Source of the DNA: Litoreibacter ascidiaceicola
GTDB lineage: Bacteria > Pseudomonadota > Alphaproteobacteria > Rhodobacterales > Rhodobacteraceae
Length of the DNA stretch: 64,000 nucleotides
Direction: 5' to 3'
NCBI RefSeq assembly: GCF_900129235.1
Contig: NZ_FQUV01000005.1
Span: 124,001-188,000, forward strand
Each line of letters opens with the position of its first letter. Position 1 is the stretch's first letter. A program made the translations under genes and the position numbers. Positions 47,188 through 55,920 of this stretch are shown here, piece after piece. Under the pieces are notes generated by a model. The model saw only the letters and a program-made list of their open reading frames with translations, did not search any database and had not been told where the DNA came from.

Positions 47188-48117
47188 ATGACCTCGAAAT
47201 CATGCACACTTGTCGGCGCGCCGGTCCAGTCCGGTGCCAGCCAACCCGGTTGCGTCATGGGGCCAGATGCGTTTCGCACAGCCCGTTTGGCAGAAACTCT
47301 GGATGATCTGGGCCACAGCGTCAGCGACATTGGCAACGTCACCGCAAACGATTTTCCAGACGTGACCCATGCTAACGTGGCCATTCATGATCTGGCACAG
47401 ACCGTCGCGTGGGCGAAAGCTCTGGAGAGCGCCGCGTTTGACGCCGCTCAAAGCTCCGACATGCCCATTTTTTTGGGCGGTGATCATAGCCTGTCCATTG
47501 GCACCGTACCTGGCATCGCGCGCCACTGGGCGTCGAAAGACCGCCCGCTCTTCGTGCTGTGGCTGGACGCGCACCCAGACTTTCACACGCTAGACTCGAC
47601 CAGCAGCGGCAACCTGCATGGCACCCCTGTGGCGTATTTCAGTGGGCTTCCGGGCTTCGACGTCTACCCGCCGCTGGCAGCACCTGTCGATCCGGCGAAC
47701 TTGTGCATGCTGGGCATCCGCTCGGTCGATCCGGCGGAAAACGCCGCACTGGCGGAGCGCGAGGTAGATGTCAGCGACATGCGTGCAATTGACGAGCATG
47801 GCATTGCAGCACCTTTGCGCGCGTTCCTAGAGCGCGTACGCGAAGCGAACGGCGCATTGCACGTGTCCCTCGATGTGGATTTCCTTGAGCCGTCCATCGC
47901 CCCCGCCGTCGGCACAACAGTGCCTGGAGGTGCCACCTTCCGCGAGGCGCATCTGGTGATGGAAATGCTCTGTGACAGCGGGCTGGTGACCTCGCTTGAT
48001 ATGGTCGAGCTGAACCCGTTCCTCGACGAACGCGGTCGCACCGCCAGCCTGATGGTCGACCTCTGCGCTAGCCTAATGGGCCGCAAGGTTCTTGATCGCC
48101 AGACAAAACGCTTCTGA
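47188..48117 (+). CDS. rocF: Arginase
   Basis: Hydrolyses arginine to ornithine and urea. 309 residues. Manganese-binding motifs are intact: FLGGDHSLSIGTVP near residue 95, LWLDAHPDFHT near 130, and SLDVDFLEPSIAPAVGTTVPGG near 230. Ornithine is then used by the next gene. It starts 134 bases from the divergent Lrp-type regulator. Agmatinase relatives are less likely given the ornithine cyclodeaminase neighbour. Confidence 0.93.
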   Translation: MTSKSCTLVGAPVQSGASQPGCVMGPDAFRTARLAETLDDLGHSVSDIGNVTANDFPDVTHANVAIHDLAQTVAWAKALESAAFDAAQSSDMPIFLGGDHSLSIGTVPGIARHWASKDRPLFVLWLDAHPDFHTLDSTSSGNLHGTPVAYFSGLPGFDVYPPLAAPVDPANLCMLGIRSVDPAENAALAEREVDVSDMRAIDEHGIAAPLRAFLERVREANGALHVSLDVDFLEPSIAPAVGTTVPGGATFREAHLVMEMLCDSGLVTSLDMVELNPFLDERGRTASLMVDLCASLMGRKVLDRQTKRF

Positions 48118-48128
48118 GAGGAAACACC

Positions 48129-49175
48129 ATGACAACGCCTTCAAAACTCGCCCTCGTCCCCTTCGTCTCGGTCGACAACATGATGAAGCTGGTCAACAAT
48201 ATCGGCCCTGCGCAGATGATCGCGGAGATTGCCGATTACATTGAAACCGACTTCAAGCGCTGGGAGCTGTTCGACAAAACCCCGCGCGTCGCCGCGCATT
48301 CCGACGAAGGGGTGATTGAGTTGATGCCGACCTCGGATGGTGAAACTTACGGCTTCAAATACGTCAACGGCCACCCCGCCAACATGGCGCGGGGCTTCCA
48401 GACCGTGACGGCTTTCGGTGTGCTGGCGCGGGTGGATAACGGCTATCCGGTTCTCCTGTCGGAAATGACCATTCTGACCGCGCTGCGCACTGCGGCAACC
48501 TCGGCCTTGGTGGCAAAATATCTGGCACCAAAGGGCTCCAAGGTTATGGCGATGATCGGCAACGGTGCGCAGTGTGAATTCCAGGCGCTGGCATTCCAAA
48601 CAGTCGTCGGCATCGACACCGTGCGCTTGTACGATATTGATCCGGAAGCCACCGCGAAGGCCGCCAAGAACCTCGCCACCACCGGTCTGAACGTGATTTC
48701 CTGCACCTCCCCTGAGGAAGCCGTGGCAGGCGCGCAGATCATCACCACCTGCACGGCTGACAAACAATGCGCCACTATTCTGACCGACAATATGGTCGGC
48801 GCGGGGGTCCATATCAACGCCATCGGCGGCGACTGCCCCGGTAAGACGGAGCTGCACCGCGACATCCTCCTGCGCTCCGACATCTTCGTCGAATACCCAC
48901 CGCAGACCCGCATCGAGGGCGAGATTCAGCAGTTGGACGAGGATCACCCTGTCACGGAGCTTTGGCGCGTAATGACCAGTCAAGCCGAAGGCCGCCGCGA
49001 CGCGCAGCAAATCACGCTGTTTGATTCCGTGGGCTTCGCGACCGAGGACTTCTCGGCCCTGCGCTACATCCGCGATCAACTGGCCAACCATGACACCTTT
49101 ATCGAACTGGACATGCTGGCAGACCCCGACGATCCGCGCGATTTATTCGGCATGGTCGCACGAGCCGCTTCGTAA
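48129..49175 (+). CDS. Ornithine cyclodeaminase
   Basis: Converts ornithine to proline and ammonia using NAD. 348 residues, OCD/mu-crystallin family: SEMTILTALRTAATSALVAKYLAPKG in the substrate-binding half, and the Rossmann segment VMAMIGNGAQCEFQALAF (near 140) with the NAD-binding glycines. GAGAGGAA lies before the ATG. With arginase 11 bases upstream it forms an arginine to proline route that feeds carbon and nitrogen. Confidence 0.93.
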   Translation: MTTPSKLALVPFVSVDNMMKLVNNIGPAQMIAEIADYIETDFKRWELFDKTPRVAAHSDEGVIELMPTSDGETYGFKYVNGHPANMARGFQTVTAFGVLARVDNGYPVLLSEMTILTALRTAATSALVAKYLAPKGSKVMAMIGNGAQCEFQALAFQTVVGIDTVRLYDIDPEATAKAAKNLATTGLNVISCTSPEEAVAGAQIITTCTADKQCATILTDNMVGAGVHINAIGGDCPGKTELHRDILLRSDIFVEYPPQTRIEGEIQQLDEDHPVTELWRVMTSQAEGRRDAQQITLFDSVGFATEDFSALRYIRDQLANHDTFIELDMLADPDDPRDLFGMVARAAS

Positions 49176-49222
49176 GACGCATTTGCGCTTGCACCCCGAA
49201 GGACGGCCCGCCATCTTGGGGC

Positions 49223-49364
49223 TGTTCTCAGGGCGGGGCGGAATTCCCCACCGGCGGTAAGCGGATCACTCCGTAAGCCCGCGAGCGCCTTCGCTTTGGC
49301 AAAGGGTCAGCAGATCAGGTGCAACTCCTGAGCCGACGGTCATAGTCCGGATGAAAGAGAACGA
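49223..49364 (+). ncRNA. FMN riboswitch (RFN element)
   Basis: The conserved RFN pattern is seen in order: TTCTCAGGGCGGGGCGGAAT, CCCACCGGCGGTA, a variable stem, AGCCCGCGAGC, GGTCAGCAGATC, AGCCGACGGTCATAGTCCGG and ATGAAAGAGAACG, whose end pairs with the start. Directly after it, at 49365-49390, a strong hairpin (GCACT, CGCCCC with GGGGCG, AGTGC) without a T tract could form the expression platform. It precedes the lumazine synthase gene, so riboflavin synthesis is probably repressed by FMN. Confidence 0.92.
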
Positions 49365-49390
49365 GCACTGCGCCCCTTGGGGCGGAGTGC
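49365..49390 (+). promoter_or_regulatory. Hairpin after FMN aptamer, likely expression platform
   Basis: GCACT pairs with AGTGC and CGCCC with GGGCG around a small loop, with one mismatch. It overlaps the 3' end of the aptamer region and lies about 48 bases before the ribH start. Without a T run, control of translation or Rho-dependent termination is more likely than intrinsic termination; this is inferred. Confidence 0.4.
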
Positions 49391-49437
49391 CCGTGATCGC
49401 CTTGGGTGACGTGTCTGTTGCAAAAGGAGAGATCACC

Positions 49438-49872
49438 ATGACACCCACCCGATACGCGTTCGTCAAAGCCAACTGGCACTCGGATATTGTCGACCGGGCG
49501 CTGGACGGATTTTGCGAATTGATCCCCGAAAGTCAGGTCGATGTCTTCGACGTACCCGGCGCGTTTGAAATGCCGCTCTTGGCCCGCGACCTGGCGGCGT
49601 CCGGACGCTACGGCGCCGTGGCCTGCGCCGCGCTGGTCGTGGATGGCGGCATCTACCGCCATGACTTCGTGGCCCAAGCGGTCGTTGACGGATTGATGCA
49701 AGCGGGCATGGATACCGGCGTGCCAGTCCTGTCAGTGTCCCTAACCCCGCACCACTTCCAAGAGACCGAGCATCACATGGCAATCTACAGCGATCACTTT
49801 GTCACCAAAGGCCGTGAGGCGGCGCAAGCCGCGCTGATGATCGGCAAAACGCGGGCGGCGCTGGCGGCTTAA
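49438..49872 (+). CDS. ribH: 6,7-dimethyl-8-ribityllumazine synthase
   Basis: Penultimate step of riboflavin synthesis. 144 residues from the ATG at 49438, with AAAAGGAGAG upstream; an earlier in-frame start would lie inside the riboswitch. Motifs: ANWHSDIVDRALDGF, VPGAFEMPLLARDLA (substrate loop), VVDGGIYRHDFVAQAVVDGLM and VPVLSVSLTPHHFQ. The sequence resembles the RibH2 type (e.g. Brucella). No other rib gene is nearby; a riboswitch-controlled stand-alone copy suggests a second, FMN-responsive lumazine synthase. Confidence 0.93.
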   Translation: MTPTRYAFVKANWHSDIVDRALDGFCELIPESQVDVFDVPGAFEMPLLARDLAASGRYGAVACAALVVDGGIYRHDFVAQAVVDGLMQAGMDTGVPVLSVSLTPHHFQETEHHMAIYSDHFVTKGREAAQAALMIGKTRAALAA

Positions 49873-50007
49873 GGGAGGAAAGGTGCATCCGGGAGGACGT
49901 CACTTCCTCCACGGTTCGCAATGACCGGCGGGACGGGATACTTTACTAGGATGCATCTCCATTCTCGACCAGACCTTTGAGCATTGCAACGAGGAGTTCG
50001 CCAAGAC

Positions 50008-50772
50008 TTAGGCCAGCTTTTGCGTGTCCCCGCAGATCGAGATCGCCTGCCCCGAAATTGTTCGCCCCCGCGTCGAGGCGAGGAACAGGCACTGATCCGC
50101 AATCTGCTCCGCGGTTACGTAATCCTTGATCGACACATGCGAAAACGCCTGCGCCTCCGTGGCCTCATAGGTCTGTCCCAGCCGCTGTGCCTTCGCCTCC
50201 AGCACGCGGCGTTGGCGATCGCCGGCGACCAAGCCCGGCAGGATCGCGTTGGCGCGGATGCCGTGGGGGCCAAGCTCCAGCGCCAGTGACTTGGTGAAGC
50301 CGATGACCCCCCACTTGGCAGCAGCATAGGGGCTTCGCATGGCAAACCCGACACGCCCGGCCAGTGACGACAGGTTGATGATCGAGCCGTTTGCACTGGC
50401 CTTCAACGCCTCCACGGCACAACGCGTGGTGTTGAACTGCGAGGTCAGGCAGATCGTCAGTGTGTCGTCCCAGCCGTCGGGCGGGATGTCCTCGACCGCG
50501 CCCGTCGGCCCCGCGATGCCTGCGTTGTTCACAAGGCAATCCAGCCCGCCCATGTCGCTGATCGCATCCGCCATAAACCGGCTCACCGCGTCGCGGTCGG
50601 AGACGTCGACTTGCGCAGTGGTCATGCCCTTAACCGTGGCCAAAGCCTCCGCGTCTATATCGCACACCGTCACCACCGCGCCTTCATCGCGGAAGCCTTC
50701 CGCAATCGCGCGGCCAATGCCGCTTGCCCCTGCGGTCACGATCACGCGGTGGTCTTTCAAACCCAAATCCAT
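50008..50772 (-). CDS. Short-chain dehydrogenase/reductase
   Basis: 254 residues from the ATG at 50772 (MDLGLKDHRVIVTAG); a longer frame would run through the divergent gene and is rejected. Classical SDR features: cofactor loop TAGASGIGRAIAEGF, LDCLVNNAGIAG, catalytic Ser in NLSSLAGRVGF and YAAAKWGVIGFTKSLALELGPHGIRANAILPG. Divergent from the BKACE gene over 58 bases. It may oxidise a 3-hydroxy acid to the 3-keto acid cleaved by BKACE, as inferred from context only. Confidence 0.85.
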   Translation of the reverse strand: MDLGLKDHRVIVTAGASGIGRAIAEGFRDEGAVVTVCDIDAEALATVKGMTTAQVDVSDRDAVSRFMADAISDMGGLDCLVNNAGIAGPTGAVEDIPPDGWDDTLTICLTSQFNTTRCAVEALKASANGSIINLSSLAGRVGFAMRSPYAAAKWGVIGFTKSLALELGPHGIRANAILPGLVAGDRQRRVLEAKAQRLGQTYEATEAQAFSHVSIKDYVTAEQIADQCLFLASTRGRTISGQAISICGDTQKLA

Positions 50773-50830
50773 AGTGCCCCCTTCCCTGAACTTCGCCACT
50801 ACGACAGTATCAGCGAAAAGGAGACCCGCA

Positions 50831-51754
50831 ATGTCCGATCCCGTCATCGTCACCGCTGCCATCACCGGGGCTATCCACACGCCGACCATGTCCGACGCCC
50901 TGCCCGTTACACCAGAGCAGATCGTGGAGGCCGCTGTGGGTGCCGCCGAGGCAGGGGCCGCCATCGTCCACCTGCACGCCCGCAATCCCGAAAACGGCGC
51001 GCCCGACCAAAGCGCGGAGGCTTTCGAGCCGATCCTTGGCGCGATCAAGGCGCGGTCGGACGTGGTCATCAACATCACCACCGGCGGCGCGCCGACGATG
51101 AGTGTCGCCGAACGGGTTCGCCCCGCGCAGTATTGGCAGCCGGAGCTGGCATCGCTCAACATGGGGTCGATGAATTTCGGGCTGTTCGGGATGCTGGGGC
51201 GCTTCCCTGACCTGAAGCATCAGTGGGAAAAGGACTACCTCGGCAATCGTGACATCATCTTTCGCAACACGTTTCAGGACATCAGCTTTGTCCTCGACAC
51301 TCTTCGCGACAGCGGCACGCGGTTCGAGTTCGAATGCTACGACACCGCCCACCTTTATAACCTCGCCCATTTCCGCGATGCGGGCAAAGTCGAAGGCCCG
51401 CTGCTGATCCAGACCGTGTTTGGCCTACTGGGCGGAATCGGGGCGCATCCCGATGATGTTGCGCATATGAAGCGCACGGCGGACCGGTTGTTCGGCGACG
51501 ACTACGTCTGGTCGGTGCTGGGCGCGGGGCGGCACCAGATGCCGCTGGCGGCGATGTCCGCAGCTCAAGGCGGCAATGTCAGGGTCGGTCTGGAGGATTC
51601 TCTGTGGCTGGAGAAAGGTGTCATGGCCCCGTCCAGCGCGGCACAGGTCGCTAAAGCGCGGGAGATCATTGGAGGTGTAGGCCGACGCCTCGCCACACCG
51701 GATGAGGCGCGGACGAGGCTGGCGCTGAAGGGTGGCGACAAGACAGCGTTCTAA
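50831..51754 (+). CDS. Beta-keto acid cleavage enzyme (BKACE)
   Basis: 307 residues from the ATG at 50831 (MSDPVIVTAAITGAIHTPTM). BKACE enzymes condense a 3-keto acid with acetyl-CoA to give acetoacetyl-CoA and a new acid. Zn-binding region AAIVHLHARNPENG near residue 45, INITTGGAPTMSV, FEFECYDTAHLYNLAHF, VLGAGRHQMPLAAMSAAQGGNVRVGLEDSLWL match the family. The keto acid (e.g. dehydrocarnitine, 3-keto-5-aminohexanoate) cannot be read from sequence. Confidence 0.9.
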   Translation: MSDPVIVTAAITGAIHTPTMSDALPVTPEQIVEAAVGAAEAGAAIVHLHARNPENGAPDQSAEAFEPILGAIKARSDVVINITTGGAPTMSVAERVRPAQYWQPELASLNMGSMNFGLFGMLGRFPDLKHQWEKDYLGNRDIIFRNTFQDISFVLDTLRDSGTRFEFECYDTAHLYNLAHFRDAGKVEGPLLIQTVFGLLGGIGAHPDDVAHMKRTADRLFGDDYVWSVLGAGRHQMPLAAMSAAQGGNVRVGLEDSLWLEKGVMAPSSAAQVAKAREIIGGVGRRLATPDEARTRLALKGGDKTAF

Positions 51755-52950
51755 ATGACCGCCCGCTCGACGAAACTTTCCCGCGCCAAAATCCGCTCTA
51801 CCCCGAAAGGTGACAGGTCAAGCGAGCGGTACTCGCCGTAGGTGATCCACTCCGCTACGCCGCGCCCCATGGCTGGACTTTGTTGCAGGCCATGGCCAGA
51901 GAAGCCGTTGACGAAAACAAAGTTTTCCAACTCGGGCGACGGACCAACAATCGCATTTTGGTCAAAAGCGTTATACGCATAGTGCCCGACCCATGAGTTC
52001 ACCAGTTTAACCGCCTCAAACGCCGGCACACGGGTGGCTACGGCGGGCCAGACCTTGTTCTCCCAGATCGAATGATCCTCGACAAAATCGTCATAAGCCA
52101 CCGCCGGATCATCATCCGGCGGACACCCCGCCATGTAGTATTTCCCGTCGCTGCGCATATGCACACCGCTTGGATCAATGGTCAGCGGCAGGTCGCGGTC
52201 CAGCGGGGTTTCAGCGTCAAAAATGAACGTGTAGCGCTTGCGCGGCTCGACCGGAATATCCAGCCCCGCCATCTGCGCCGTTAGCGCGGCACGAGGGCCG
52301 GAGCAGTTCACTACAGTGCCACAAGCGACGACCTCTCCCGACGCCAAGGTTACACTTTCAACCCTGTCACCCGCACTGTTACGGGTGATGGCGCGCACCT
52401 CGTTATGAACGTATTCCGCCCCTTGCGCGCGGGCCTTGCGCTTCCACCAGTCAAAGATTGTGCCGCCGTCGAAATAGCCCTCGTTGATCAAGTTGTGATT
52501 GCCGCCGATAATGTCGTCAAGGTTGTAGAACGGGTAATCCGCCTTGATCTCGTCCGCCGTCATATACTTGGTGCCCGCGCCAAGACGCTGCTGTATCTGC
52601 TGGCTTTCACGCAAGGTCTGCGCGAACGCCTCGTTGTCGGCCAGATACATGTAGCCATAGCTTTGCAACACGATATTGGGCGCATCGGCGTCCTGCATGA
52701 AGTCCTGGAAGCCGTGAATGAACTCGGCCCCGAACTGGGAAATCTGGATGTTCACCTCTGCCGAGAACTGCTGACGGATGCAGCTATTCGTATGCGAGGT
52801 CGAGGCAAACTCGTAGCTCGGGTCACGCTCCACCACCAAGATGGAGCCGTCGAAGTCCGGGTTGCGAGACAGCCACCACGCAACCGAAGAGCCATAGATC
52901 GCGCCCCCGACAATCACCACGTCGTAGCTTGTTCTTTTTGGTGCCTGCAT
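51751..52950 (-). CDS. FAD-dependent oxidoreductase, DAO family
   Basis: 399 residues with an N-terminal Rossmann motif VVIVGGAIYGSSVAWWL near residue 12 and the DAO family layout (sarcosine/glycine oxidase, dimethylglycine dehydrogenase relatives). The region TSHTNSCIRQQFSAEVNIQISQFGAEFI is conserved in a subset, and VVNCSGPRAA and VNGFSGHGLQQSPAMGRGVAEWI contact FAD. Its stop overlaps that of the BKACE gene by 4 bases (convergent). The substrate is probably an N-methyl amino acid or D-amino acid; undefined. Confidence 0.85.
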   Translation of the reverse strand: MQAPKRTSYDVVIVGGAIYGSSVAWWLSRNPDFDGSILVVERDPSYEFASTSHTNSCIRQQFSAEVNIQISQFGAEFIHGFQDFMQDADAPNIVLQSYGYMYLADNEAFAQTLRESQQIQQRLGAGTKYMTADEIKADYPFYNLDDIIGGNHNLINEGYFDGGTIFDWWKRKARAQGAEYVHNEVRAITRNSAGDRVESVTLASGEVVACGTVVNCSGPRAALTAQMAGLDIPVEPRKRYTFIFDAETPLDRDLPLTIDPSGVHMRSDGKYYMAGCPPDDDPAVAYDDFVEDHSIWENKVWPAVATRVPAFEAVKLVNSWVGHYAYNAFDQNAIVGPSPELENFVFVNGFSGHGLQQSPAMGRGVAEWITYGEYRSLDLSPFGVERILARESFVERAVI

Positions 52951-53018
52951 GATCCTGTCCTCTCAGCGAAACATCGGCATCAGACATAACACGCAGGGCT
53001 TTGGCAATAGCTTGCGAC

Positions 53019-53411
53019 CTAGCTGCGAAGCTTGCCTAGCCCCGTCAGGATCGGGCAGTCCGGCCGCCCGTCTCCGGCGCAGTCGCGCACAAGGTCGCCC
53101 AGCGTGTCCCGCATGGATTGCAAGTCGGCGATCTTGCGGTCGATTTCGTCCAAATGCTCGCCCGCGATCCGCTTCACATCAGAGCTGGCCCGCGACTGAT
53201 CCTCCCAAAGAGCCAGCAGCGCGCGGCAGTTTTCGATGGTGAAACCCAGTGCGCGCGCACGACTCAGGAAGGTCAGCTTATGCAAGTCGTTTTCGCCAAA
53301 CGCACGATAGCCGTTCCCGTCACGTGCCGGACGGATCAACTTGATATCTTCGTAATACCGTATCGTTTTTGCCGGCAGCCCTGCGCGCTCGGCCACTTCA
53401 CCGATGTTCAT
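53019..53411 (-). CDS. cueR: Copper-responsive MerR-family regulator CueR
   Basis: 130 residues. N-terminal MerR winged helix (MNIGEVAERAGLPAKTIRYYEDIKLIRPARDGNGYRAF, near residue 1-38), a dimerisation coiled coil, and the C-terminal metal loop with C112-type and C120-type cysteines (DCAGDGRPDCPILTGL), typical of CueR rather than of other MerRs. Directly follows copA on the same strand, so it is co-expressed with its target. Confidence 0.92.
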   Translation of the reverse strand: MNIGEVAERAGLPAKTIRYYEDIKLIRPARDGNGYRAFGENDLHKLTFLSRARALGFTIENCRALLALWEDQSRASSDVKRIAGEHLDEIDRKIADLQSMRDTLGDLVRDCAGDGRPDCPILTGLGKLRS

Positions 53412-55853
53412 TCAAGCACCTCCCATCCGGCGCAGCCGAAGCGCGTTGCTCACCACGAAAACGCTCGACAATGCCATCGCGCCAGCGGCCAACATAGGCG
53501 ACAGGAGGATGCCCCAGATTGGATAAAGCACTCCCGCTGCGACAGGAATGAGAGCCGTGTTATAGGCGAAAGCCCAGAACAGGTTCTGGCGAATATTGCC
53601 CATGGTCTTGCCACTCATCTCAACCGCTCGCAGCACGCCTGACAACTCGCCAGACATCAGCACGACATCTGCGGTCTCAATCGCCACATCCGTTCCGGTT
53701 CCTACCGCAATGCCGACGTCAGCCGCTGCCAAAGCCGGAGCGTCATTGATGCCGTCCCCGACAAAAGCCAATGTCCCTTCGCCTTTCAAATCTGCCACCG
53801 CGTCCGCCTTGCCATCGGGCATGACTCCAGCGACGACCTTTTCAATACCTAACTCGCGCGCGACAGCCTTGGCGGTGTGAACGGTGTCGCCGGTTATCAT
53901 GGCGACCTTAATGCCTCTTTGGGCCAGTTTAGACACGAGTTCGGCAGCCTCTGGCTTTATTGGATCTGCGACCGCAATGACGCCCGCAAGCACGCCATCG
54001 ATGGCGACAAACACGGGGGTCTTGGCTTCGTTTGCCCACCGGTCGGCCTGTGTCGCAAGGTCGCCCAAAGCAATGCCTTCTTTGGCCATAAGCCGGTCGG
54101 CACCCACCAACACGTCGTTTTTTCCAACACGCGCACGTAGCCCTAACCCCGTGATCGAGGCGAACTCCGAAGCGGTCGGAATGCTCACCCCGCGCGCCTC
54201 GGCCTCGCGCACGATCGCGGCAGAAATCGGGTGTTCGGACAAGGCTTCTACCGCCGCAACTTGTGCCAGAACAATTGCCTCGACATGCCCTTCTGAGACC
54301 ACGAAATCAGTCAACTCGGGTCGGCCCATGGTCAGCGTGCCGGTTTTGTCGAATGCGATTGTTTTCACCTGTGACAGGGTCTGCAAGGCAGAGCCCTTGC
54401 GGAATAAAACCCCAAGCTCCGCCGCGCGACCCGTTCCGACCATCACCGACGTCGGTGTCGCCAATCCCATGGCACAGGGACACGCCACGATCAGGACGGA
54501 AACGCCAGCAACCAACGCATGAGCAAGAGTCGGCCCGAAGCTGAGCCACACAAGAACCGTAACAGTGGCCGCGAGCAGCACCGCAGGCACGAACCAACGC
54601 ACGACCTGATCAACAACCGCTTGAATAGGCAGTTTGGCACCTTGCGCTTGTTCAACCATGCGCACGATGCCCGCCAGAACCGTGTCGCCCCCGACAGCGG
54701 TGGCCTTCACCTGCAACGCACCCGTGCCATTCACAGTACCACCAATCACCGCATCCCCTGTGCGATGTTCCACCGGAACAGGCTCCCCCGTAACCATGCT
54801 TTCATCCACGAATGACTGCCCATCGACAATCTCGCCATCCACCGCGACTCGCTCACCGGGGCGTACCAGAACGACATCCCCTTTCGTAATCTCGGCGATT
54901 GGCACTTCAACCCAATCCCCGTCCCGCCGCACATCCGCAACCGAGGGTTGCAGACCCAGAAGCGACTTGATCGCGGACCCGGTCTGCGCTTTCGCACGGG
55001 CCTCAAGCCAGCGACCGAACAGGATCAACGTCACGATGACCGCCGCCGCTTCGAAATAGACGGCGCGGCTTCCGGCAGGTAGCAGCGTTGGCGCGAATAG
55101 CGCGACGGATGAAAACAACCAAGCCGCGGATGTGCCAAGAGCAACAAGCGCATTCATCTCGGGTGCGCCGCGTAACAGCGCTGGAAACCCGTCCCGCAAG
55201 AACCGCCGTCCGGGCCACAGCAATACCGCCGTCGCCAGAACCCATTGCAAAAGCCAACTTGTCTGTTGCCCGATAGTGCGCTCGACCAAATCAGCCATGC
55301 CCGGGATGAGATGCCCGCCCATTTCAATAACAAACACCGGCAGGGTCAGCGCTGCAGCGATCAGGGTGTCGCGCCGCAATGTGTCCGCTTCGGCGTCATG
55401 CTTGTTCTCAGATGTCGGCGAGGTGCTGTCTGCGTCCAATGGCAACGCGGCATATCCCGTGTCGGTGATCGCACGAGCAACGTCTTCCCGCGTTATGCTG
55501 CCTTTCAGCCATGTCACCGTGGCTGTAGCATTTGCCAAATTGACCGAAGCATCAACGACGCCAGACAGGCCTTTTGCCCCGCGTTCAGCCCGACCAACAC
55601 AGGACGCGCAGGACAGGCCGTCGACGGAAAACCGCGCCTCCTCCGTCACAGCCGGATAGCCAGCGTTGCTCAACGCTTGCACCAGAGCCTCGGCATTTGC
55701 GCCATCCGCATCGACTTCGGCGCGCGAGGTGGCCAGATTGACGGCGGCAGACGCCACGCCTTGCACCGCTTGCAACGCGCGCTCGGCCCTCCCCACGCAT
55801 GACGCGCAGGACAGGCCTTCTATTTCGAAAGACAGATGAGTAGCCGTGGGCAT
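53412..55853 (-). CDS. copA: Copper-exporting P1B-type ATPase CopA
   Basis: Exports Cu(I) from the cytoplasm. 813 residues. Two N-terminal heavy-metal domains, each with a [10 protein letters not shown] site (near 15 and 83), then eight membrane helices. Ion site CPC in [12 protein letters not shown] (near 459), phosphorylation motif DKTGTLTMG near 500, and the hinge [20 protein letters not shown] near the C-terminus. Two HMA domains are normal for CopA. It lies 42 bases from a perfect CueR operator. Confidence 0.96.
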   Translation of the reverse strand: MPTATHLSFEIEGLSCASCVGRAERALQAVQGVASAAVNLATSRAEVDADGANAEALVQALSNAGYPAVTEEARFSVDGLSCASCVGRAERGAKGLSGVVDASVNLANATATVTWLKGSITREDVARAITDTGYAALPLDADSTSPTSENKHDAEADTLRRDTLIAAALTLPVFVIEMGGHLIPGMADLVERTIGQQTSWLLQWVLATAVLLWPGRRFLRDGFPALLRGAPEMNALVALGTSAAWLFSSVALFAPTLLPAGSRAVYFEAAAVIVTLILFGRWLEARAKAQTGSAIKSLLGLQPSVADVRRDGDWVEVPIAEITKGDVVLVRPGERVAVDGEIVDGQSFVDESMVTGEPVPVEHRTGDAVIGGTVNGTGALQVKATAVGGDTVLAGIVRMVEQAQGAKLPIQAVVDQVVRWFVPAVLLAATVTVLVWLSFGPTLAHALVAGVSVLIVACPCAMGLATPTSVMVGTGRAAELGVLFRKGSALQTLSQVKTIAFDKTGTLTMGRPELTDFVVSEGHVEAIVLAQVAAVEALSEHPISAAIVREAEARGVSIPTASEFASITGLGLRARVGKNDVLVGADRLMAKEGIALGDLATQADRWANEAKTPVFVAIDGVLAGVIAVADPIKPEAAELVSKLAQRGIKVAMITGDTVHTAKAVARELGIEKVVAGVMPDGKADAVADLKGEGTLAFVGDGINDAPALAAADVGIAVGTGTDVAIETADVVLMSGELSGVLRAVEMSGKTMGNIRQNLFWAFAYNTALIPVAAGVLYPIWGILLSPMLAAGAMALSSVFVVSNALRLRRMGGA

Positions 55854-55894
55854 GGAACAAGCCTCTGAATGTGTCAGTGACTCGTTATATGGGG

Positions 55895-55916
55895 CTTCCA
55901 GCTACTGGAAGGTCAA
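55895..55916 (-). promoter_or_regulatory. CueR operator/copA promoter
   Basis: A perfect dyad CTTCCAG-CTA-CTGGAAG (55895-55911) lies directly beside TTGACC on the copA strand, with a TATAA-like element about 20 bases further on. This matches CueR-type promoters, where CueR bends an overlong spacer of about 19-20 bases to allow transcription. It lies 42-63 bases upstream of copA. Confidence 0.88.
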
Positions 55917-55920
55917 CCCC

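Noticed and set aside
48141-49091. 316-residue antisense frame opposite ornithine cyclodeaminase
   Set aside because: Shadow of a high-confidence gene; composition is that of a complement frame.
49892-49910. Terminator after ribH (GGAGGA/TCCTCC stem)
   Set aside because: Short stem with no T run; too weak to list as a terminator.
50339-50830. Long N-terminal extension of the BKACE gene
   Set aside because: It would overlap the SDR gene on the other strand; the conserved BKACE N-terminus begins at 50831.
50773-51162. N-terminal extension of the SDR gene
   Set aside because: Runs into the BKACE gene; the SDR cofactor domain starts at the ATG at 50772.
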